From Nocardioides coralli (GTDB taxonomy: Bacteria; Actinomycetota; Actinomycetes; Propionibacteriales; Nocardioidaceae): a stretch of 64,000 nucleotides of DNA. The stretch is from contig NZ_CP082273.1 in the NCBI RefSeq assembly GCF_019880385.1, forward strand, positions 186,001 through 250,000. Reading direction: 5' to 3'. Positions 57,676 through 64,000 of the stretch are shown in pieces (the stretch's first letter is position 1; each line of letters begins with the position of its first letter). The position numbers and the translations under genes are program-made. The notes under the pieces are model-generated. The model searched no databases and was not told the DNA's origin. It saw only the letters and a program-made list of their open reading frames with translations.

Positions 57676-58280
57676 GCCGACTTCCCGCGGCGCTGGCCGT
57701 GGCCGTGCTGGTCCTGACTGGCTGCTCCGCCGAGCCGCAGACCCCACCGCCCGGAGAGGCACGGATCGCCGTCGACACCCCCCAGCTGCGCGAGCTGAAG
57801 GCCGAGGCGGGCGTGGCCGACTGCGAGCCGGGCGACGCCGACCCGGTCGAGGGTGGGCTCCCGGCCGTGACGTTGCCGTGCCTGGGGGGTGGTCCGGCCG
57901 TGGACCTGAGCCGGCTGCGCGGACCGATGGTGGTCAACCTCTGGCAGTCGACGTGCCAGCCGTGCCGCGAGGAGATGCCGATCCTGCAACGGTTCCACGA
58001 GCAGCACGGCGACCGGGTGTCGGTCCTCGGCATCGACTACCAGGACGTGCAGGCCGTCGCGGCGATGGAGCTCGTCCTGGAGACCGGCGTGACCTACCCC
58101 CTGCTGGCCGACCCCCAGAGCACCCTCGACGGCGCCGACCCCTTCCCGCCCTTGCGGGGCATGCCGTTCCTCGCCCTGGTCGACGCCGACGGCACGGTCG
58201 TCCACCGCCAGTTCATCGCGCTCCGGTCGGAGCGGCAGCTGCTGGACCTCGTCGACGAACATCTCGGGATCGCGCTGTGA
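57672..58280 (+). CDS. TlpA-like thioredoxin-fold lipoprotein
   Basis: Surface thiol-disulfide protein of 202 residues. Lipobox LVLTGC (Cys18 lipidated), redox CQPC in WQSTCQPCREEMP, cis-Pro in RGMPFLALVDADG. Probably reduces cytochrome or envelope disulfides. ATG 57672 overlaps the nth stop; its own end overlaps the NUDIX gene. Confidence 0.9.
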   Translation: MSRLPAALAVAVLVLTGCSAEPQTPPPGEARIAVDTPQLRELKAEAGVADCEPGDADPVEGGLPAVTLPCLGGGPAVDLSRLRGPMVVNLWQSTCQPCREEMPILQRFHEQHGDRVSVLGIDYQDVQAVAAMELVLETGVTYPLLADPQSTLDGADPFPPLRGMPFLALVDADGTVVHRQFIALRSERQLLDLVDEHLGIAL

Positions 58281-58972
58281 GGCCCGAGTGGTTGCGGCCG
58301 ATCGAGGAGGGTGCCGGCTCCATCTCGGTGCACGACCTGACCGCGTTCCTGCCCCCCGAGGACTCCGACCCCCGGCGCGGCGCGGTGCTGATGCTCTTCG
58401 GGGAGGCCGACCACGGACCCGACCTGCTGCTGATCGAGCGTGCCCACCACATGCGCAGCCATCCCGGCCAGATCGCGTTCCCCGGCGGCAGCATCGACCC
58501 GGGTGAGACCGCCCGCGAGGCCGCCCTCCGGGAGGCGTGGGAGGAGACCGGGCTCGACCCGGACGGCGTCGACGTCTTCGCCGAGCTGCCCGAGCTGTGG
58601 CTGCCGCCGAGCAACTTCGCCGTGACGCCGCTGCTCGCCTGGTGGGAGGTCGAGAGCCCGGTCGGCGTGGTCGACCCCGACGAGGTGCACGCCGTCTACC
58701 GGGTACCCATCCGCGACCTCGTCGGCCCCGACCACCGGGTCCAGGTCCGCCACCCCTCGGGCTGGGTCGGGCCCGGCTACCTCATCGGCGAGCGACGCGA
58801 CCTCGTGCTGTGGGGGTTCACCGCCGGGATCATCGCCCGGCTGCTCGACTACGTCGGCATGGCCGAGGAGGTGACGGACCCGCCGATGCGTGAGCTGCCG
58901 ACCCACATGCTGCAAGGTGGACCCACCCGCACCGACGCGGCGCCCCCTTCCCGGGACGGAGACCGACCGTGA
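58277..58972 (+). CDS. NUDIX hydrolase, CoA pyrophosphatase type
   Basis: A 231-residue NUDIX enzyme. The box GGSIDPGETAREAALREAWEETGL is canonical in spacing, seen here as PGETAREAALREAWEETGL. RSHPGQIAFPGG upstream is the NUDT7/YeaB mark for CoA or acyl-CoA. The GTG start overlaps tlpA; the end overlaps marP. Confidence 0.9.
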   Translation: MRPEWLRPIEEGAGSISVHDLTAFLPPEDSDPRRGAVLMLFGEADHGPDLLLIERAHHMRSHPGQIAFPGGSIDPGETAREAALREAWEETGLDPDGVDVFAELPELWLPPSNFAVTPLLAWWEVESPVGVVDPDEVHAVYRVPIRDLVGPDHRVQVRHPSGWVGPGYLIGERRDLVLWGFTAGIIARLLDYVGMAEEVTDPPMRELPTHMLQGGPTRTDAAPPSRDGDRP

Positions 58973-60144
58973 ACTTCCTCGACTGGCTGCTGGTCGTGCT
59001 CGTGCTGGCCTACGCCCTGTCCGGGTACTGGCAGGGCTTCATCACGGGCGCCTTCGCGACCGCCGGCCTGCTGCTGGGTGGGTTGTTCGGTGTCTGGCTC
59101 GCGCCCTTCGCCCTGGGCGATGCCGACCCCTCGCTGCTGGTCTCGCTCGGTGCGCTGTTCATCGTCATCCTCTGCGCCTCCCTCGGCCAGGCGGTGATGC
59201 AGTTCACCGGCGCCCGGATCCGCGACCGCATCACGTGGCAACCGGTGCGGGCGCTCGACGCCGTGGGCGGGGCCGCGCTGAGCGCCGCCGCGGTGCTGAT
59301 CATCGCCTGGGCCCTCGGCGTGGCGGTCTCCGGTGCCGCCCTGCCCGGGATCTCGCGGCAGGTGAGCAGCTCGACGGTGCTGGCCAAGGTCGACCGGGTC
59401 CTGCCCGCGCGTGCCAGCGACGCCCTCAGTGCCTTCAACGACGTGGTCGGGCGCAGCTTCTTCCCGCGCTACCTCGAGCCCTTCGCGCCGGAACGGATCG
59501 TCCCGGTCGGGCCCGGGCCCAAGCGGCTGCTGAGCGACCCCGACGTCGAGGACGCTGCCGCCTCCGTCGTCAAGATCACCGGCACCAACCGCTGTGGCCG
59601 CGGGGTCGAGGGGACCGGCTTCGTCTACGCCGACGGGCGGGTGATGACCAACGCCCACGTCGTCGCGGGCGTCCGGGACCCCGAGGTGGAGATCGGGGGC
59701 GACACCATCAGCGGCGAGGTGGTCCACTACGACCCCGACACCGACGCCGCGGTGCTCGCGGTGGACACCGCCGGCACCCCCACCCTGGCCTTCGACGACA
59801 GGGCCGCGTCCGGTGACGGGGTGGCGATCCTCGGCTACCCCCAGGACGGGCCCTACGACGTGCAGGCGGGCCGGATCCGGGCCGAGCAGCGGCTCCGGTC
59901 CCCCGACATCTACGGGGACGGAAGCGTGGTCCGCGAGGTCTACTCGCTGCGCGGGCTGGTCCGGCCCGGCAACTCCGGCGGGCCCATCGTCTCCTCGGCC
60001 GGCGACGTCGTCGGGGTCGTCTTCGCTGCCTCGGTCCAGGACAAGGACACCGGCTACGCCCTCACGGCCGAGCAGGTCGCCAGGAACGCCGCTGCCGGGG
60101 TGTCCCGCAGCAACGAGGTCTCGACCGGCGACTGCGCCGGCTGA
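58969..60144 (+). CDS. marP: MarP-type membrane serine protease
   Basis: Periplasmic protease of 391 residues. A CvpA-like N-terminus of four helices (WLLVVLVLAYALSGYWQG onward) is followed by a trypsin-like domain with His230 (NAHVVAG), Asp259 (DTDAAVL) and Ser336 (GNSGGP). In M. tuberculosis, MarP is needed for acid and oxidative stress resistance by activating a wall hydrolase. Cysteines near the active domain (NRCGRG; STGDC) could be redox-linked. GTG 58969 overlaps NUDIX. Confidence 0.93.
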   Translation: MNFLDWLLVVLVLAYALSGYWQGFITGAFATAGLLLGGLFGVWLAPFALGDADPSLLVSLGALFIVILCASLGQAVMQFTGARIRDRITWQPVRALDAVGGAALSAAAVLIIAWALGVAVSGAALPGISRQVSSSTVLAKVDRVLPARASDALSAFNDVVGRSFFPRYLEPFAPERIVPVGPGPKRLLSDPDVEDAAASVVKITGTNRCGRGVEGTGFVYADGRVMTNAHVVAGVRDPEVEIGGDTISGEVVHYDPDTDAAVLAVDTAGTPTLAFDDRAASGDGVAILGYPQDGPYDVQAGRIRAEQRLRSPDIYGDGSVVREVYSLRGLVRPGNSGGPIVSSAGDVVGVVFAASVQDKDTGYALTAEQVARNAAAGVSRSNEVSTGDCAG

Positions 60145-60163
60145 CCGGCTCAGGCGGGCTCGA

Positions 60164-60568
60164 CTACGCCTGTCCCTTGAGGGCCTTCGGGATCTCGCGC
60201 CCCTGCTCGATGGCCTTCTCCGGACCGCGGACCTGCTTGACCTTGCGCACGCCCACCATCACCAGGACCCCGGCGAGCAGCACGTAGAAGCCCGTCACGA
60301 TGAGGAAGGCCCAGTGGAGGGACAGGCCGCTGCCGTTCCAGTGGATCAGGTAGGCGATGGCCACCGACAGCATGATGACGGCGAGCACGCCGAGGAACGC
60401 GGCACCGGCGAAGAGGCCGACGCCGATGCCGCCTGCCTTGACGCTGACCTTGAGCTCGGACTTCGCGAGCTCGATCTCCTTCGAGATCAGGCCGGAGATG
60501 TCGCGACTGGCATCAGCGACCAGCCGACCGATGGTCGGGTCGGTCTCGCTGACCGGTTCGGGCGCCAT
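60164..60568 (-). CDS. Phage holin superfamily-type membrane protein (DUF1469)
   Basis: A 134-residue protein with an amphipathic N-terminus (GRLVADASRDISGLISKE, IELAKSELK) and two helices. The putative-holin/DUF1469 family is a chromosomal envelope protein in actinobacteria; no phage genes are near. ATG 60568 has GGAGGAT upstream. A TAGGGT box lies at 60607. Confidence 0.85.
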   Translation of the reverse strand: MAPEPVSETDPTIGRLVADASRDISGLISKEIELAKSELKVSVKAGGIGVGLFAGAAFLGVLAVIMLSVAIAYLIHWNGSGLSLHWAFLIVTGFYVLLAGVLVMVGVRKVKQVRGPEKAIEQGREIPKALKGQA

Positions 60569-60606
60569 GGGTGTGGATCCTCCGTGCTCGACTGCTCTCG
60601 GGTCCG

Positions 60607-60627
60607 ACCCTACCGTCCCGCTAGGAT
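60607..60627. promoter_or_regulatory. Divergent -10 boxes of the DUF1469 gene and nhaA
   Basis: Minus strand TAGGGT (60607-60612) and plus strand TAGGAT (60622-60627), nine bases apart. Both give leaders (about 30 and 85 bases). Confidence 0.4.
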
Positions 60628-60720
60628 GGCGCTCGGTGAGCCGGGAAGTCTGGTCGGCCCGCCGGGGTGCTTGCCACCGGCGGAGGAGTGAGCACGTTCG
60701 ACGACGCCGAAAGGGCGCCC

Positions 60721-62178
60721 ATGACCGACTCCCGCAATGACGAGGGCCCCCGGTCCAGCGAGATCTGGCGACTGGGACCCGTCTACACCGAGAGCGACCG
60801 GCCACTGGCGCGCTACGTCGCGCGGCCGGTGCGGGAGTTCCTGCGGATCGAGACCGCGGGGTCGGTGCTGCTGCTGGCCGCAGCGCTGATCGCGCTGGTG
60901 TGGGCCAACTCGCCGCTCGCCGAGAGCTACGACGCCTTCTGGCACGCCCACATCAAGCTCGACCTCGGGGTGCTGACCCTCGACGAGTCGCTGCAGCACT
61001 GGGTCAACGACGCCCTGATGGTGATCTTCTTCTTCGTCGTCGGGCTCGAGATCAAGTACGAGATGGTCCACGGAGACCTGCGCGACCCGCGCACCGCCGC
61101 GCTGCCGATCGTGGCCGCCATCGGTGGCATGGTGGTGCCGGCTGCCATCTACTTCGTCATCGTCGGCGGCGGCGACGGGGTGTCGGGCTGGGGGATCCCC
61201 ATGGCGACCGACATCGCCTTCGCCGTCGGCGTCCTCGGGCTGCTCGGCCGGCGCATCCCCTCGGCCGCGCGGTTGTTCCTGCTGACGCTGGCGATCGTGG
61301 ACGACATCGGCGCGATCATCGTCATCGCCGCCTTCTACACCGAGGACCTCAACCTGACCTGGCTCGCGGTCGCCGTGGGGCTGCTCGGCGTGATGGTCGT
61401 GATGCGGCTGCTGCGGATCTGGGCGATCTGGGCCTACACGATCCTGGGGCTGATGGTGTGGCTCGCGACCCTCGAGTCCGGGGTGCACGCCACGCTCGCC
61501 GGCGTGGCCATCGGCCTGCTCACCCCGGCCGTGGCCCTGCTCGACGAGGACGTGGCCCGCGGCTACGCCCAGCGGGCGCTGGCCGACCGCCACCTCGACG
61601 CCGACGAGGTCCACCGGATGCGCTTCCTCCTCGACGAGTCGGTCTCCGTCGTCGAGCGGCTCCAGACGCGGTTGCACCCGGTGTCGTCCTACGTCGTGCT
61701 GCCGCTCTTCGCCCTCGCCAACGCCGGCGTCGCCCTGGGCGGCGGGGTGCTGGGCGAGGCCCTCGAGTCGGCCGTGGCCCTGGGAGTCTCCGCGGGTCTG
61801 GTGATCGGCAAGCCGGTGGGCATCCTCCTGGCCGCCTTCCTCGCGGTCAGGTTCGGGCTCGGTCGGCTGCCGCAGCACACCACCTGGCGGATGGTCGCCG
61901 GGCTCGGTGCGGTGGCGGGCATCGGCTTCACCGTCAGCCTGTTCATCGCCCAGCTGTCCTTCCCCGGCAACGAGCTGCTCACCGGCGAGGCGAAGGTGGG
62001 CATCCTCGGCGGGTCGCTGCTGGCCGCCGTGCTCGGCGTGGTGCTGCTGATGTCCGGGGGCGAGGTTCCTGACGAGGAGCTCCCCGACGAGGAGCACGCG
62101 GACGAGCCGCACGCCGAGCCGGGCAGGGCCGAGGGGTCGGAGGTCATCGCCCCCGCCCCGCGGACCCACGAGAGCTAG
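60721..62178 (+). CDS. nhaA: Na+/H+ antiporter NhaA
   Basis: Sodium/proton antiporter, 485 residues. Ion site Asp pair in LAIVDDIGAIIVI; MATDIAFAVGVLGLLG in helix 4; KPVGILLAAFLAV near the end with the functional Lys. ATG 60721 was chosen for GAAAGGG upstream; GTG 60688 or 60667 would add 11 or 18 residues. The acidic C-terminal tail is disordered. Its TAG shares CTAG with the stop of acs. Confidence 0.92.
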   Translation: MTDSRNDEGPRSSEIWRLGPVYTESDRPLARYVARPVREFLRIETAGSVLLLAAALIALVWANSPLAESYDAFWHAHIKLDLGVLTLDESLQHWVNDALMVIFFFVVGLEIKYEMVHGDLRDPRTAALPIVAAIGGMVVPAAIYFVIVGGGDGVSGWGIPMATDIAFAVGVLGLLGRRIPSAARLFLLTLAIVDDIGAIIVIAAFYTEDLNLTWLAVAVGLLGVMVVMRLLRIWAIWAYTILGLMVWLATLESGVHATLAGVAIGLLTPAVALLDEDVARGYAQRALADRHLDADEVHRMRFLLDESVSVVERLQTRLHPVSSYVVLPLFALANAGVALGGGVLGEALESAVALGVSAGLVIGKPVGILLAAFLAVRFGLGRLPQHTTWRMVAGLGAVAGIGFTVSLFIAQLSFPGNELLTGEAKVGILGGSLLAAVLGVVLLMSGGEVPDEELPDEEHADEPHAEPGRAEGSEVIAPAPRTHES

Positions 62179-64000
62179 TCCTCGTCGGAGGAGCCCGCGT
62201 CCTCCTTCTTCTTGATCAGGTCCATGACCGTCGAGTCGGCGAGCGTCGTGACGTCGCCGACCTCGCGGTGCTCGGCCACGTCCTTGAGCAGCCGCCGCAT
62301 GATCTTGCCGGAGCGGGTCTTGGGCAGCTCCGGGACGATCATGATCTGGCGCGGCTTGGCGATCGCCCCGATCTCCTTGGCCACGTGGTCGCGCAGCTCC
62401 TTGATGAGGTCGTCGGGGGCTGCGCCCTCGTCGTCGGTCGCCGACTCGCGCAGGATCACGAAGGCGCAGACCGCCTGACCGGTCGTGTCGTCGGCAGCAC
62501 CGACCACGGCCGCCTCGGCGACCTTGGCGTGGGAGACCAGCGCCGACTCGATCTCGGTGGTCGAGAGCCGGTGGCCCGACACGTTCATGACGTCGTCGAC
62601 CCGGCCGAGCAGCCAGATGTCCCCGTCCTCGTCCTTCTTGGCGCCGTCGCCGGCGAAGTAGAAGCCCTTGTCGGCGTAGCGGGACCAGTAGGTCTCCTTG
62701 AAACGCTCGTCGTCGCCCCACAGCGTCCGCAGCATGGCCGGCCACGGCCGCTGCAGCACGAGGTAGCCGCCGGAGCCGTTGGGCACCGACTCGCCGTGGT
62801 CGTCGACGACGTCGGCGGCGACGCCGGGGAGGGCCTTCATCGCCGAGCCCGGCTTGCCGTGGGTCACTCCAGGCAGCGGCGAGATCATGATCTGGCCGGT
62901 CTCCGTCTGCCACCAGGTGTCGACCACCGGGACCTTGCCCGCGCCGATCGTCTCGCGGTACCAGATGTAGGCCTCGGGGTTGATCGGTTCGCCCACGGAC
63001 CCGAGCACGCGGATCGAGGACAGGTCGAACTTCGCGGGGACGTCGTCACCCCACTTCATGAAGGTCCGGATGGCCGTCGGTGCGGTGTAGAAGATCGTGA
63101 CGCCGTACTTCTCGACGATCTCCCACCAGCGGCCCTTGTGGGGTGAGTCCGGTGTGCCCTCGTACATCACCTGCGTCGCGCCGTTGGCGAGCGGTCCGTA
63201 GACGAGGTAGGAGTGACCGGTCACCCAGCCGACGTCGGCGGTGCACCAGTAGACGTCGGTCTCGGGCTTGAGGTCGAAGACCGCCCAGTGGGTCCACGAC
63301 GTGCCGACCAGGTAGCCCCCCGTCGTGTGGAGGATGCCCTTCGGCTTGCCGGTGGTCCCGGAGGTGTACATGACGTAGAGCGGGTGCTCGGCGTCGTGGA
63401 GCTCTGCCTCGTGCCCGCTGTCCTGCTGGTCCACCGCCTCGTGCCACCAGACGTCGCGGTCCTCGTTCCAGTCGACGTCCTGACCGGTGCGACGCACGAC
63501 CAGCACCGTCTCGACCTGCTGGCCCTGGTCGGCGGCCTTGGCAACGGCCTCGTCGACGGCCGGCTTCAGTGCCGACGGAGCGCCACGGCGGTAGCCGCCG
63601 TCGGCGGTGATGACGACCGAGGCACCGCAGTCGACCACCCGGCTCGCGAGCGCATCGGCGGAGAAGCCGCCGAACACCACGGTGTGGGGGGCGCCGAGCC
63701 GCGCACACGCCAGCATCGCGATGGCGGTCTCGGGGAGCATCGGCATGTAGATCGCGACGCGGTCCCCCTTGCGGACGCCGAGCTCGGTGAGGGCGTTGGC
63801 CGCACGGCACACCTCGTCGCGGAGCTGGGCGTAGGTGAGGTCGCGGGTGTCGTCCTCGGGCTCACCGACCCAGTGGATGGCCACCCGGTCGCCGTGGCCG
63901 GCGTCGACGTGGCGGTCGACGCAGTTGACCGCGGCGTTGAGCGTGCCGCCGACGAACCACTTGGCGAACGGGGGGTCGTCCCAGTCCAGGACACGCTCCC
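62175..64000 (-). CDS. acs: Acetyl-CoA synthetase, lacking its N-terminus (runs off the right edge)
   Basis: AMP-forming acetate:CoA ligase; 608 residues are in the window and the frame is open to base 64000 (ERVLDWDDPPFAKWFVGG at the edge), so about 40-50 residues are missing. AMP-binding motifs YTSGTTGKPKG and WWQTETGQIMI, the hinge GRVDDVMNVSGHRLST, and the acetylation-target Lys in KTRSGKIMRRLLKD. Full length is normally about 650. In mycobacteria the same gene (Rv3667) ends this neighbourhood. Confidence 0.96.
   Translation of the reverse strand, partial: ERVLDWDDPPFAKWFVGGTLNAAVNCVDRHVDAGHGDRVAIHWVGEPEDDTRDLTYAQLRDEVCRAANALTELGVRKGDRVAIYMPMLPETAIAMLACARLGAPHTVVFGGFSADALASRVVDCGASVVITADGGYRRGAPSALKPAVDEAVAKAADQGQQVETVLVVRRTGQDVDWNEDRDVWWHEAVDQQDSGHEAELHDAEHPLYVMYTSGTTGKPKGILHTTGGYLVGTSWTHWAVFDLKPETDVYWCTADVGWVTGHSYLVYGPLANGATQVMYEGTPDSPHKGRWWEIVEKYGVTIFYTAPTAIRTFMKWGDDVPAKFDLSSIRVLGSVGEPINPEAYIWYRETIGAGKVPVVDTWWQTETGQIMISPLPGVTHGKPGSAMKALPGVAADVVDDHGESVPNGSGGYLVLQRPWPAMLRTLWGDDERFKETYWSRYADKGFYFAGDGAKKDEDGDIWLLGRVDDVMNVSGHRLSTTEIESALVSHAKVAEAAVVGAADDTTGQAVCAFVILRESATDDEGAAPDDLIKELRDHVAKEIGAIAKPRQIMIVPELPKTRSGKIMRRLLKDVAEHREVGDVTTLADSTVMDLIKKKEDAGSSDED

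Noticed and set aside
60164..60568. Holin-superfamily gene as a sign of a prophage
   Set aside because: The DUF1469 family is a normal chromosomal membrane protein; no integrase, capsid, lysin or attachment site is nearby.

Overview
The window is about 64 kb of very GC-rich DNA with densely packed, alternating operons and many GTG starts. Its gene families (WhiB, mycothiol-dependent isomerase-type protein, type VII secretion, DevR/DevS, MarP, LytR_C) point to an actinobacterial chromosome. Gene content and order look most like Nocardioides or a relative in the Nocardioidaceae; that genus is inferred from family resemblance and was not tested. Nothing looks recently acquired: no insertion sequence, prophage, integrase, CRISPR array or origin was seen. 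No gene-free stretch exceeds about 210 bases; the largest (9790-9999) holds only promoters.

Layout. 1-8.5 kb: truncated GAF protein, LCAD-type acyl-CoA dehydrogenase, VIT/CCC1 metal transporter, RNA cyclic phosphodiesterase, membrane transhydrogenase pntAB, upp, tadA with its partner gene, tRNA-Ser(CGA). 8.7-16 kb: HupE-like/DUF3105-like membrane protein, crotonase, a DevR/DevS-type hypoxia or redox two-component pair with a flavin-binding companion, and a MoxR ATPase with a VWA protein. 16-21 kb: secreted beta-propeller, CPA1 antiporter, LytR_C protein, VapB-labelled small protein, HerA-like ATPase. 21-31.5 kb: a compact type VII secretion locus (eccC divergent from eccD1-esx-esx-eccD2-eccB-mycP). 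31.5-39 kb: glutaryl-CoA dehydrogenase, tRNA-Ser(GGA), SRP RNA, dnaX-ybaB-recR-DUF5063, lysC-asd. 39-47 kb: proline-rich membrane protein, tRNA-Pro(CGG), mycothiol-type DinB protein, metallophosphoesterase, gatB/yqeY-type gene, PonA2-like PBP, WhiB4-like regulator, two ArsA-type ATPases. 47-51.5 kb: 3-oxoacid CoA-transferase pair and two MFS exporters. 51.5-64 kb: iron-permease-like protein, DUF4177, RidA, NUDIX, MBL hydrolase, BCCT transporter, Crp, nth, TlpA-like lipoprotein, CoA pyrophosphatase-type NUDIX, MarP, holin-fold membrane protein, nhaA and the start-truncated acs.

The genes from 40.7 to 64 kb match, from memory, the Mycobacterium tuberculosis Rv3667-Rv3683 neighbourhood (acs, marP, nudix, tlpA, nth, crp, MBL, ridA, DUF4177, ArsA pair, whiB4, ponA2, metallophosphoesterase), a locus tied to cell-wall, acid and redox stress. 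The lysC-asd and dnaX-recR segments also lie in this part of mycobacterial chromosomes.

Regulation is unusually readable. At least a dozen genes have a TAnnnT -10 box ending 6 or 7 bases before the start codon with no Shine-Dalgarno sequence, the mark of leaderless transcripts. Other signals are a TetR-type palindrome inside the acyl-CoA dehydrogenase promoter, a MerR-type 19-base-spacer promoter in front of one MFS exporter, a DosR-like box before the flavoprotein-DevS operon, and several strong hairpin terminators. The window is mostly conserved housekeeping DNA; I found no convincing undescribed defence or biosynthetic system. The most distinctive points are these regulatory sites, the twin-EccD type VII locus and the HupE/DUF3105 fusion.
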